From JANRLJ01 sp033762735 (GTDB lineage: Bacteria > Chloroflexota > Anaerolineae > Aggregatilineales > Phototrophicaceae): DNA of 64,000 nt. Of this stretch, positions 34,380 through 42,498 are shown piece by piece. The notes below the pieces were generated by a model that was given only the letters and a program-made list of their open reading frames with translations, ran no database searches and was not told where the DNA came from. The stretch lies in NCBI GenBank assembly GCA_033762735.1, contig JANRLJ010000174.1, positions 1 through 64,000 of the forward strand. Direction: 5' to 3'. A program made the translations under genes and the position numbers. The number at the start of each line of letters is the position of its first letter. The first letter of the stretch is position 1.

Positions 34380-34396
34380 GCGTCGGTCAAACCCGT

Positions 34397-34969
34397 TTAT
34401 TCAACGCCTTCAGTGGTACGGCCTTCCTTCGCAAAAGGCTTGTGCTCCAGGATTTCCTCGACGTTGAACGAGAACTGGATCGTTTCATAGCCCAGTGGAT
34501 AATCGCGGCGCTGCGGATGACCGTTCCAGTCATCAGGCATCAGAATGCGGCGCGGGTCAGGATGGCCTTCAAACTGAATGCCCATCATGTCCATAATTTC
34601 GCGCTCCAGCCAGTTGGCCGCGGGCCAGACCGTCGTCACCGTCGTCACGACCGGTTCTTCTTCCTCGACATAGGTTTTCAGGCGTACACGGCGGTTATAC
34701 AGCATCGAGTAGAGGTGATAGCACACCCCGAAACGCGCCGGACGACCGGAGATCAGACCACCGGGTTCCCAGTAATCGACCGCGCTGATGTCGGACAGGA
34801 AGTTATAGATCAGCCCACGTGCATCGCGCAGGAAACGTGCCACCATGGGCACATCCTTCGGATCGACGATGATAGTGGTCTCACCCGCGTAAACGTGCAC
34901 GTCTTTGATAACGTTCGGCATCGCAGTCTTGAGCGCTTCTACCGGATCGAGAGGTTCAGAAATTGTCAT
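34397..34969 (-). CDS. nuoC: NADH-quinone oxidoreductase subunit C
   Basis: 190 residues; peripheral-arm scaffold subunit next to D. Recognisable: DISAVDYWEPGG (the D-S/A-D motif), RFGVCYHLYSMLYNRRVRLK, the signature VWPAANWLEREIMDMMGIQF and HPDPRRILMPDDWNGHPQRR followed by DYPLG. AAAGGA six bases before the ATG. It is followed by the methyltransferase gene instead of nuoD, which is the odd feature of the cluster order. Confidence 0.95.
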   Translation of the reverse strand: MTISEPLDPVEALKTAMPNVIKDVHVYAGETTIIVDPKDVPMVARFLRDARGLIYNFLSDISAVDYWEPGGLISGRPARFGVCYHLYSMLYNRRVRLKTYVEEEEPVVTTVTTVWPAANWLEREIMDMMGIQFEGHPDPRRILMPDDWNGHPQRRDYPLGYETIQFSFNVEEILEHKPFAKEGRTTEGVE

Positions 34970-35010
34970 GCTACGTCCTTTATCAAAGGCTCAGCGCATC
35001 AACCCTGGAG

Positions 35011-35056
35011 TAAGGGGCAAGGCGCCTGACGAAAAACAAGGAGCATAGGCCCCTTG
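35011..35056. repeat. Inverted repeat between nuoB and nuoC
   Basis: AAGGGGC at 35012-35018 and GCCCCTT at 35049-35055, with a 30-base interior. It sits in the 157-base nuoC/nuoB gap, where no gene is seen. Confidence 0.45.
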
Positions 35057-35126
35057 CTGGTCTGGTCGCCTCGGCATGACGCCCGGTTGGCGCTGCACCT
35101 GCTGCTTCAATGGTTACAGAAAGGGA

Positions 35127-35609
35127 TTAAGCCCATTCCGTAATGCGTTCGCCGCGAATCTTCTCTTGCAGCGTCAGAATGCCGTGCATCAACTGTTCCG
35201 GGCGCGGCGGGCATCCGGCCACGTACACATCCACCGGGATAATTTCGTCTACACCCTGCACGACCGCGTAGTTGTTATAGACGCCGCCGCAGGAAGCGCA
35301 GTCGCCCATCGCAATCACCCACTTGGGGTCAGACATCTGATCGTACAACTGGCGCACGACTGGCGCCATCTTGCGCGTCACACGCCCGGCGACGATCATC
35401 AGATCGGCCTGGCGCGGGCTGGCGCGGTTCAGTTCCATCCCGAAACGAGCCAGATCGTAATCACCCGCCTGGGTGCTCATATACTCAATCGCGCAGCAGG
35501 CCAGGCCGAACAGCAGCGGCCATGTTGCACCTGTGCGCGCCCAATTGATCGCGGTTTCCAGCGTCGTCGTGACGACGCCCAGATTGCCCAGCTTTTGTGT
35601 TACTCCCAT
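35127..35609 (-). CDS. nuoB: NADH-quinone oxidoreductase subunit B
   Basis: 160 residues; binds the terminal cluster N2 that reduces quinone. The ligand set is complete: the adjacent cysteines C38-C39 (GLACCAIE), C104 (MGDCASCGG) and C133 (VAGCPPRPE). The ATG at 35609 gives a standard N-terminus and overlaps the end of nuoA by ten bases, suggesting coupled translation; an ATG seven codons upstream is possible but would lengthen the overlap. Confidence 0.95.
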   Translation of the reverse strand: MGVTQKLGNLGVVTTTLETAINWARTGATWPLLFGLACCAIEYMSTQAGDYDLARFGMELNRASPRQADLMIVAGRVTRKMAPVVRQLYDQMSDPKWVIAMGDCASCGGVYNNYAVVQGVDEIIPVDVYVAGCPPRPEQLMHGILTLQEKIRGERITEWA

Positions 35610-35959
35610 TCCAGCGCACCCTTTTTCCACTCATAAATGAGACCAATCGTGAGAATGAAGAAGAACAGCCCCATCGCGGCCAGGCCATAGAAGCCCAGAT
35701 CGCGGAAGATGACTGCCCAGGGCATGAAGAAGATGACTTCGATGTCAAACAGGATGAACAGAACAGCGATGAGATAGAACTTCACTGGCAGCCGACGCAC
35801 AGCGGGGCCAATGGGCTTCATGCCGCTTTCATACGGTGCGACTTTACGGCGAGTCGGCCTGAAGGGGCCGAAGATGCGCGAGATCACCAGAATAATAAAC
35901 GTCAGCACAATGGCGAGGACGATTAAGGCAGCAGCAGGGGCGAAAGCCTGTAAGGTCAT
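35600..35959 (-). CDS. nuoA: NADH-quinone oxidoreductase subunit A
   Basis: 119 residues, three membrane helices, normal size. Typical: the PYESGMKPIGPAVRRLPVKF loop after helix 1, FILFDIEVIFFMPWAV with the acidic residues of helix 2, and the FFILTIGLIYEWKKGALEW end. GAGGTG five to six bases before the ATG at 35959 fixes the start; the ten extra codons of the longer frame overlap an inverted repeat. First gene of the complex I cluster, with the promoter and palindrome just upstream. Confidence 0.95.
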   Translation of the reverse strand: MTLQAFAPAAALIVLAIVLTFIILVISRIFGPFRPTRRKVAPYESGMKPIGPAVRRLPVKFYLIAVLFILFDIEVIFFMPWAVIFRDLGFYGLAAMGLFFFILTIGLIYEWKKGALEWE

Positions 35960-35979
35960 GGTGTGCACCTCAGAAAAAA

Positions 35980-36001
35980 GATTGTTCAAAAAAGAACAAT
36001 C
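35980..36001. promoter_or_regulatory. Palindrome in nuoA leader: Rex-like operator or attenuator
   Basis: GATTGTTC, AAAAAA, GAACAATC: perfect 8-bp arms. On the minus (transcribed) strand it is followed by TTTTTT before the ribosome site, like an attenuator. The 18-bp core TTGTTC-N6-GAACAA also matches 11 of 14 fixed positions of the TTGTTAA-N4-TTAACAA type of Rex operator. Which of the two it is cannot be told from sequence. Confidence 0.5.
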
Positions 36002-36010
36002 GACTTGATA

Positions 36011-36039
36011 AGGTTAACATAGGCGTTGTTTATTGTCAA
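36011..36039 (-). promoter_or_regulatory. Promoter of the complex I cluster
   Basis: On the minus strand TTGACA (perfect -35), 17 bases, TAACCT (-10). It ends 51 bases before the nuoA ATG; the palindrome at 35980-36001 lies just downstream, within the transcript. Confidence 0.6.
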
Positions 36040-36152
36040 ACAAAACCCGACTAAAGTTTCGTTAGAACGGCAGAAAAATTCAACACGACACTAGGTTAAC
36101 GTATCTTGTCGCGGTCGTAAAGGAATTTCCCGTTTCGTCCTGTCGATTGCCA

Positions 36153-37271
36153 TTACCCCACCCGCTGCCCGGTGCGCTGCATGTTGTAGGCCTGGTTGTG
36201 CTGTTCGAGAATGTCCTGCACCACCAGTTCACGATTCTGGGCATGCTGGAAGGCGTTATGCGGATTCTCTGTCCCCACGCTGAACATATAATGCGACCCC
36301 GGCACAACGCGCACGTTCCCCGATGGGAACTCCATTTTGCTGAGCAGATCCAGCATTTCCGTCAGCCCGACCAGGCGATCCCGATGCCCCAGCATCACAC
36401 GGAACAGATCCCAGGTGCGGGCGATCTCGAAATTATCCAACTGCCCCATCGCCAGAAACGTCGCTCCGGTAATGCCGCGCGGTGTTTCATCGTACTGCCG
36501 GGTATGAATGTTCTTCACGTTGTTGCTCGCGCCAGAACACAGCACATTGACCATTGTTGGTTTCACAAACCGTTCCACGATTTCCAGAATGGGGATGCGC
36601 TGCAAAATGCCGATGCCGAAGCCAAGCGTGGTGAAGAAGGCGCGGTTGATTTCCGCCTCCAGCAGCAGCGCGGGTGCAAGTGCCGTCCGGGTTACTTCAC
36701 CGACGCGCCAGTGAATCGGGTTCATATAAAACAGAGTCGCGCCGCCCATGCTATGGCCGACAAAGTTGATAACCCTGGGTGTGGGGATACCGGGCTGACG
36801 GCGAATTTTAAGCAGATCAACCCAGCGCTGGAGCGTTTGCATAGCGGCAGGCGGATTACACGTATAAAGATGCGGCGTCACATCGCTAAAAACCGACTGC
36901 CCGAAGCCATTATGGTCAATAGAGATCGAGACCAGACGGCGATTGGCCGTGACGCACAGGCCGGGCAGTTCTTCCCAGATCAGGTGATTGCCCGTCCAGC
37001 CATGTACGAAGATGACGTAACCCTGCGCGTTCTGGAACACCACGTCCAGCAGTTCGTCGGGCGTTTCAAAATCCTCAGGCCATGTCACCTGCCAGGCAAA
37101 ATCTTCCAGCCCGCAGTCATGCAGCATCTTCTGTCCGTCTTCCGCTGGAATCAGCCCCTTACGGATCAGATCAACCAGACTATAGTCGGCAGTGTAGGTA
37201 TTGGGAACGCTACCATGACTACGCCGGAAATAGCCGCGTACCCAGGGCAGTGTCGAGAGTTGCGAGACCAT
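36153..37271 (-). CDS. Alpha/beta hydrolase
   Basis: 372 residues from the chosen start. The hydrolase core is clear: oxyanion-region loop FVHGWTGNHLIWEEL, the strand SISIDHNGFGQSVF, the nucleophile elbow GHSMGG (serine), and a late histidine in VVPGSHYMF as a triad candidate. Such proteins are esterases, lipases or thioesterases; the substrate is unknown. No signal peptide or membrane segment is seen. The start is chosen at the ATG at 37271, eight bases after AAGGA; ATGs at 37307 and 37280 are alternatives. It follows the Nudix-GNAT gene by ~70 bases in the same direction and precedes the nuo promoter. Confidence 0.75.
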   Translation of the reverse strand: MVSQLSTLPWVRGYFRRSHGSVPNTYTADYSLVDLIRKGLIPAEDGQKMLHDCGLEDFAWQVTWPEDFETPDELLDVVFQNAQGYVIFVHGWTGNHLIWEELPGLCVTANRRLVSISIDHNGFGQSVFSDVTPHLYTCNPPAAMQTLQRWVDLLKIRRQPGIPTPRVINFVGHSMGGATLFYMNPIHWRVGEVTRTALAPALLLEAEINRAFFTTLGFGIGILQRIPILEIVERFVKPTMVNVLCSGASNNVKNIHTRQYDETPRGITGATFLAMGQLDNFEIARTWDLFRVMLGHRDRLVGLTEMLDLLSKMEFPSGNVRVVPGSHYMFSVGTENPHNAFQHAQNRELVVQDILEQHNQAYNMQRTGQRVG

Positions 37272-37341
37272 ATCGTGCATCCTTGCGAGATAAACGGTCG
37301 CTGACATACTTAGTCTACACAATTTTGAGGGGTTGGAAAAT

Positions 37342-38313
37342 TCACCGAATCCTGAGAAACAGCAGGGATTGCTTCGCGAACCCGGAGGCCGAATAGAAGG
37401 CGCGGGCGCGGTCATTGGCGCGGTCGATATTGACCATGAGCGAGGTCAGGCTGAGCTGATTGGCGCGGCGCACCACCGCTTCCAGCAGCCCCGCACCCAC
37501 CCCCTTACGCTGATAAGTGGGCAGCACCGCCATATCATTGATAAAGCCGCTGCCTTCCGTGAGGGTACGCACCACCGAAAGCGCGATACAGCCGATAATC
37601 ATGGCGGGCGGTTGTTTGGTCTGCGCCACGAAGACTTCCAGATTCGGGAGTTCCCGCAGCCGAAGTTCGACATCGTGCCACTGTTCGGCGGTGAGGTCAC
37701 GGTTGGCAGGGATCATCGCCAGCAGCGCGATAATTTCCTCTTTGTCGCCCGGTTCAGCAGCGCGGATCAGAAATTCAGTAGGGCGCTCCGGCTGATTCGC
37801 AGCATTCAGGACGCCGCTGTGATACTTTTCCAACCATTCGGCGACGATTTCACGGTGGGTGCGAAACGGCAGCAGCGGCAGATGCTCCGCCTGGAAGACA
37901 CGCGCCTCCATCGCGTCGTCCCCGGCGCGGAGCGTACCACCGACCGGGCGCATACGGTAAAAGATCATGATGCCGCTGACGGGCGGCCCTTCAGGAAAGG
38001 AGTTGATGCCCGCCAGTTCGATGATCTCGACCTTCAGCCCGGTTTCTTCCTCGGCTTCGCGCAGGGCGGCTTCCTCGGCGCTTTCATCCGCTTCCACGAA
38101 CCCGCTCGGCAGCGTCCATTCCCCCCGGTGCGGTGGATTGCGGCGCTGAATCAGCACCAGCCCGCCCGCCACTTCGATCAACAGGCCGACACCCGGCACG
38201 GGATTGACATAATGAATGTAGCCGCAGTTGTTGCAGGCCGGGCGCATCCGTCCGCCTTCCTTGCGCTGGGTGAGCTTCTGCCCGCAGTTGGGGCAGTAAA
38301 CGGGGGTCGCCAT
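37342..38313 (-). CDS. Zinc-ribbon Nudix hydrolase fused to GNAT acetyltransferase
   Basis: 323 residues, three modules. Residues 1-33: zinc ribbon with C7, C10, C27, C30, as in NADH pyrophosphatases. Residues ~38-165: Nudix domain with the complete box at residues 71-93 (GFVEADESAEE...REAEEETGL), which cleaves nucleoside diphosphates linked to another moiety. Residues ~180-320: GNAT acetyltransferase with the acetyl-CoA loop VLPTYQRKGVGAGLLEAVV and the ARAFYSASGF segment. The junction is continuous, so it is a genuine fusion. The combination suggests hydrolysis and acetylation acting on related substrates, but neither substrate can be named. Confidence 0.85.
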   Translation of the reverse strand: MATPVYCPNCGQKLTQRKEGGRMRPACNNCGYIHYVNPVPGVGLLIEVAGGLVLIQRRNPPHRGEWTLPSGFVEADESAEEAALREAEEETGLKVEIIELAGINSFPEGPPVSGIMIFYRMRPVGGTLRAGDDAMEARVFQAEHLPLLPFRTHREIVAEWLEKYHSGVLNAANQPERPTEFLIRAAEPGDKEEIIALLAMIPANRDLTAEQWHDVELRLRELPNLEVFVAQTKQPPAMIIGCIALSVVRTLTEGSGFINDMAVLPTYQRKGVGAGLLEAVVRRANQLSLTSLMVNIDRANDRARAFYSASGFAKQSLLFLRIR

Positions 38314-38374
38314 TTGGTTTATCCCAGAAGTGCGATTCAGAACAACAGCGGGCGCGGGATAGGATGAGAATCAA

Positions 38375-38402
38375 AATGGAAGCACCCTTGAGTGCTTCCA
38401 TT
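38375..38402 (-). terminator. Terminator-like hairpin downstream of rpoD
   Basis: AATGGAAGCAC, a 6-base loop, GTGCTTCCATT: perfect 11-bp stem. On the minus strand it runs into TTTTGATT. It separates rpoD from the Nudix-GNAT gene. Confidence 0.6.
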
Positions 38403-38492
38403 GTAATGATCTTGCCAGGCGCTTGCCAGTCGAGGCGACTCGGCGAGCCGCTCTTGCATATCATAGCACATCGACCATCTAAAGTTGCTTGC

Positions 38493-38521
38493 TTGTAGGG
38501 GCGAGGCGCGCCTCGCCCGTA
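38493..38521. repeat. Palindromic intergenic repeat after rpoD
   Basis: TTGTAGGGGCGAGGC, GCG, CCTCGCCCGTA: a nearly perfect copy of the family, closest to the copy at 20212-20237. A degenerate relative (GGCGACTCGGCGAGCCGC) lies at 38433-38450. Confidence 0.7.
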
Positions 38522-38556
38522 CCAACCTAAGCCATCATTCTCATCTTGTCGATGTG

Positions 38557-40209
38557 CTAAATTTCCAGATAATCGCGCAGTTGGCGGCTGCGGGTAGGAT
38601 GACGCAGTTTGCGCAGCGCCTTCGCTTCGATCTGGCGGATGCGTTCGCGCGTGACGCCGAAATGCCGCCCGACTTCTTCCAGCGTGTGATCCTGCCCATC
38701 CTGCAGGCCGAAGCGCATTTCCAGCACCTCGCGTTCGCGGTCGCTCAGCACACCGAGGGCAGAGCGAATCTGCTCCTTCAGCAGTTGACGACTGGCCGCA
38801 TCGACTGGCCCCGGCACCTTATCATCCTCGATAAAGTCGCCAAGCAGGCTGCTGTCTTCCTGACCAATCGGCATTTCCAGGCTCATCGGCTCCTGGCTGA
38901 TGCGCATGATCTTGCGCACCTTCTGCGCGGCGCGGCGCAGCTTGCGCTGGAGGCTGGGGTCGAGGTTAATCCCGTTGCGGCGCAGCAGCTTGATCGCCTC
39001 GGTTTCTTCCGGCGTCAGGAAGTCCATCTCCAGCGCGATCTGTTCGGCGCTTGGCTCCGCGCCCAACTGCTGAATCAACTGGCGCTGCACCCGCATCAGG
39101 CGGTTGATCGTCTCGACCATATGCACCGGGATGCGGATGGTACGCGCCTGATCGGCAATGGCACGGCTGATCGCCTGGCGAATCCACCACGTCGCATAGG
39201 TGCTGAACTTGAAGCCTTTGGTATGGTCAAACTTGGCGACCGCCCGCAGCAGGCCGATGTTGCCTTCCTGAATCAGATCGAGGAAGTTAATGCCACGTCC
39301 CATGTAGCGCTTGGCGACGCTCACCACCAGACGCAGATTGGCGCGGGTGAGCGCTTCCGCCGCCAGTTCGGACTTATGCTCGATTTCCTCGAACAGATGC
39401 GGCAGTTCATCCAGCGTGTCTTCATCGGCATACAGCCAGCGCTGGAACAGGTCACGCGGCGGCAGCGCTTTGTTTTCGCGCCAGTACTTGCGCAATTCCA
39501 TCTGCTGATTGTAGGGGACGACGTACAACCCCTGCATCACATCGAACAGGCGCCGCGCCATTTCTGTCCAGTCGTCGTCCTTGCCCCACTCGAACTGGCG
39601 CAGATATTTGCGCGTATACGAGCTTTCATTGACGTTCCAGTCCTTCGTCACCTGCTGCACTTCGTCAATCAACTCGCGCAGATCAGGTGTGGGGACGTTG
39701 TACTGCTCTGCTGCTTCGATCACGCGCTGCCAGTTCTTGCACATGTAATCGTAGATCAGCGTGACAATCTCCGCCGGGATGGGCAGCCCCGACGGTTTGG
39801 CGTTTTCCTCGCTGGAAAGCTGGTCGGTCAGCGATTGCAGCAGCCGTTCCGCCGCGATCTGCGTGCTCAGCCACATCTCGCGGTTGGTGTCCAGCAGCGG
39901 CACCTGACCGATTTCCTTCAGATACATCCGCACCGGGTCATCGGCCAGTGATACCGCGTCCAGCCGGGCGGCTTCATCCAGAAAGCCCTCGTCGTCGATT
40001 TCTTCCAGGTCTTCCTCGTCAGGTTCGTCACCCAACAGGTCACCCTCGGCGCCCTGCCCACCCAGATCGTCGAGAACAGCATCGTCATCAATCTCAACAT
40101 CGAGTTCTTCCTCACCGATGTCGAAATCTTCCGGCATATCCTCTCCATTATTGACTTCGGCTTCTTTCACGCCTTCGGGTTTTTGCTTGCGTTCACGTTT
40201 CTTTACCAT
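38557..40209 (-). CDS. rpoD: Primary RNA polymerase sigma factor (sigma-70)
   Basis: 550 residues; directs RNA polymerase to vegetative promoters. An acidic N-terminal extension (~residues 15-85) precedes region 1.2 (DDPVRMYLKEIGQVPLL). Region 2 is fully conserved (ANLRLVVSVAKRYMGRG, FLDLIQEGNIGLLRAV, KFSTYATWWIRQAISRAI), as are region 3 and region 4 with helix-turn-helix TLEEVGRHFGVTRERIRQIE and the closing RSRQLRDYLE. It overlaps dnaG by 17 bases, the classic macromolecular-synthesis arrangement; AGGA lies five bases before the ATG. The promoters proposed in this window fit the sigma-70 consensus it should read. Confidence 0.97.
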   Translation of the reverse strand: MVKKRERKQKPEGVKEAEVNNGEDMPEDFDIGEEELDVEIDDDAVLDDLGGQGAEGDLLGDEPDEEDLEEIDDEGFLDEAARLDAVSLADDPVRMYLKEIGQVPLLDTNREMWLSTQIAAERLLQSLTDQLSSEENAKPSGLPIPAEIVTLIYDYMCKNWQRVIEAAEQYNVPTPDLRELIDEVQQVTKDWNVNESSYTRKYLRQFEWGKDDDWTEMARRLFDVMQGLYVVPYNQQMELRKYWRENKALPPRDLFQRWLYADEDTLDELPHLFEEIEHKSELAAEALTRANLRLVVSVAKRYMGRGINFLDLIQEGNIGLLRAVAKFDHTKGFKFSTYATWWIRQAISRAIADQARTIRIPVHMVETINRLMRVQRQLIQQLGAEPSAEQIALEMDFLTPEETEAIKLLRRNGINLDPSLQRKLRRAAQKVRKIMRISQEPMSLEMPIGQEDSSLLGDFIEDDKVPGPVDAASRQLLKEQIRSALGVLSDREREVLEMRFGLQDGQDHTLEEVGRHFGVTRERIRQIEAKALRKLRHPTRSRQLRDYLEI

Positions 40210-42388
40210 GAATTCCTGCTCTACCTCTAATCGGATTGATCTGGCGATCTAACTCGGCATCGAGCAACAGCCGCGCTTGATGAGCATAAGCAATTTGAAT
40301 ACCTAACTCTACTGCGAACGTCCATTGATTTGTTTCTTGCGCGTCCTGCTGCATAAAATTGTATTCATTGATCTCTCGCTTTAGTCTCATCAACCGCAAT
40401 CGCAGGGATTTTTCAATGATTTCAAGGTTTGGTTTGACACGAGGAAAAGTGTACTTTTTGTAATCCTGCCAAAGATCGTGAATAAAATCCCCCCAAAAGC
40501 GCTCCCCAACTGCCTCATGAACCATCCGACTTTCATCTTCCAGCAACAAATCGATCTCTACTAATAGCGAGGGGTGAACATATTCCCGCACATAGTCAAG
40601 TATCTCTAAATCATGCTGCTGAAGAGCCTCCAGGAAAGTTTGCATTAGCACCCGAAAATTTACGCGGTTGAAATCAACAACGCCCAAGTCGCAAAGGGGA
40701 CCCTGCCTTAATAGCTCATTATCGCCAGCGAGTTCCCGAAATTTACGATTGACTTGATAATACAATTCCGAATTACGAAAGAGGAGGCTCAAACAGTGCG
40801 CTTCCAAAATAGCTTCAGCTATAGAAGGAGATTTGACTATCCTTGTATTAATAGGCGAAGGGTTTGGACGAGTAGGTGAAATGTCATTAACATCACTTGT
40901 ATTTAGGACAGTGTTCAAACTTTCACTACGAGGCGTTACACTATTTGCGGTACTGTGACCAACAGACGATGGCTCACGATGTTTAGCCACCTCATCTTTA
41001 TTTTGTTCACCAGTCAGGTTGTCTTTAAGTGCAATTGCTGCTTGCCGTGCTTTTTTAAGTTCAATTATACCTTTTTCTTGACGCGCCCATTCCAGCAGAT
41101 CATCCTCTGCAATACGAAGACGACGTGATAATTTCTGTATATTATCCTGAGTGTATAAGTTATTCTCGGAAGCAGTTAACACTGGTAGCACTCGCCGCGC
41201 CACCGCTTCGCGCTCCTGCACGGTCGCGTTCTGGGGCAGCGCCGCCGCTTCCATCTGAATCACATAATCCGCTACCGGCACGGCGTTCTGCATCAGGTCG
41301 CGCCAGCTGTCGGGCGTCTCCCGAATCAGATCATCCGGGTCTTTCGCGCCGGGAATTTGCAGAATGCGCAGATCAACCGACAGCCGCCCCGCATAGTCGC
41401 TTTCGAGCGTCTGCCGCGCCGTTTCCAGACTGCGGCGTGTGGCGCTCTGCCCGGCGGCGTCAGAATCGAGCGCCAGAATAATCTTTTTAGCATAGCGCGG
41501 CGCGAGCATTTTGATCTGTGTTTCGGTCATGGCCGTGCCCATCTGCGCGACCACGTTGGTAAACCCGGCCTGATGCGCCTGAATCGCGTCCATATAGCCT
41601 TCGACAATCACAGCGGTTTCGCTGTCGCTGATGGCTTTCTTCGCCAGATGCAGGCCGAACAGCACCCGGCTTTTATCAAACAACGGCGTTTGCGGAGAGT
41701 TGAGATACTTGGGGTTGTCGTCGGGATCGAGCGCACGCGCACCAAAGCCGATCACCCGCCCGCGTTCATCATAGATGGGGATCATCAAACGGTTGCGGAA
41801 GCGATCATACACCCGCCCGTTATCGTTTCTGGTGGCAATTCCCGCGTCTAAAATTTCGCTGTCCTTATAACCGAGATCAAGCAGGGCTTCCAGCATATTG
41901 CTCCAGCCCGCCGGGGCAAACCCGATCTGGAAGCGTGTGATGGTTTCGTCCGTCAGACCACGTTTTGTTCGTGCGTAACTTAGAGTGGCTGAACTTGCCT
42001 CGGTCTTACCTTCGATCAGGTGACGGTGATAAATCTCCGCTGCTGACTGCATCAGCCCGCGCAGCTTGTCCAGCACGTCTTCCCGCTGGCGCTGCTCGGG
42101 GGACTGCTTTTTGACTTCCACCCCGGCCATGCGTCCCAGGTTTTCCAGCGCCTCGCCGAACGACCACCCGTTCTGCTTCATAGCGAACGAGAAAATATCG
42201 CCACCCTCCGCACATGCACCGAAGCAGCGCCAGGTTTGCGTATCCGGGTTGACGCTGAAAGAGGGCGTTTTCTCCGAATGGAAGGGGCAGCACGCCTTAT
42301 ACGTCCGTCCGGCTTTTCTGAGCGGCGCATACTGTTGGATATAGGTGACAATATCCAAACGGGACTTGATTTCGTCAACGACTGACAT
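40193..42388 (-). CDS. dnaG: DNA primase
   Basis: 731 residues; makes RNA primers for replication. The N-terminal zinc finger has C34, H37, C55 and C59 (CPFHSEK, WRCFGACAEGG). The RNA polymerase domain follows, with the TOPRIM centre EGYMDAIQAHQAGF near residue 264 and LALDSDAAGQ. The C-terminal part (from ~400) should hold the helicase-binding domain, but is long, polar and poorly conserved. The region 40230-41185, encoding this part, is strikingly AT-richer: 40801-40920 has 45 G/C in 120 bases, while the 5' part is near two-thirds G/C. The frame is intact. A good promoter lies upstream. Confidence 0.95.
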   Translation of the reverse strand: MSVVDEIKSRLDIVTYIQQYAPLRKAGRTYKACCPFHSEKTPSFSVNPDTQTWRCFGACAEGGDIFSFAMKQNGWSFGEALENLGRMAGVEVKKQSPEQRQREDVLDKLRGLMQSAAEIYHRHLIEGKTEASSATLSYARTKRGLTDETITRFQIGFAPAGWSNMLEALLDLGYKDSEILDAGIATRNDNGRVYDRFRNRLMIPIYDERGRVIGFGARALDPDDNPKYLNSPQTPLFDKSRVLFGLHLAKKAISDSETAVIVEGYMDAIQAHQAGFTNVVAQMGTAMTETQIKMLAPRYAKKIILALDSDAAGQSATRRSLETARQTLESDYAGRLSVDLRILQIPGAKDPDDLIRETPDSWRDLMQNAVPVADYVIQMEAAALPQNATVQEREAVARRVLPVLTASENNLYTQDNIQKLSRRLRIAEDDLLEWARQEKGIIELKKARQAAIALKDNLTGEQNKDEVAKHREPSSVGHSTANSVTPRSESLNTVLNTSDVNDISPTRPNPSPINTRIVKSPSIAEAILEAHCLSLLFRNSELYYQVNRKFRELAGDNELLRQGPLCDLGVVDFNRVNFRVLMQTFLEALQQHDLEILDYVREYVHPSLLVEIDLLLEDESRMVHEAVGERFWGDFIHDLWQDYKKYTFPRVKPNLEIIEKSLRLRLMRLKREINEYNFMQQDAQETNQWTFAVELGIQIAYAHQARLLLDAELDRQINPIRGRAGIHGKET

Positions 42389-42415
42389 GCCGGGAGTCCT
42401 TCTCTAGGATTGTTG

Positions 42416-42444
42416 ATTATAGGCGTGGCAAACAGGGGACGCAA
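42416..42444 (-). promoter_or_regulatory. Promoter of dnaG-rpoD
   Basis: On the minus strand TTGCGT, 17 bases, perfect TATAAT, about 28 bases before the dnaG ATG. Confidence 0.55.
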
Positions 42445-42498
42445 CCGAAGAAGTGGCTGATAACGAGAGTCGTTCAGGCTTTTTTACAATTGGGGTTC

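Noticed and set aside
38485..39951. A 488-codon open frame on the plus strand
   Set aside because: Antisense to rpoD; shadow with no recognisable domain.
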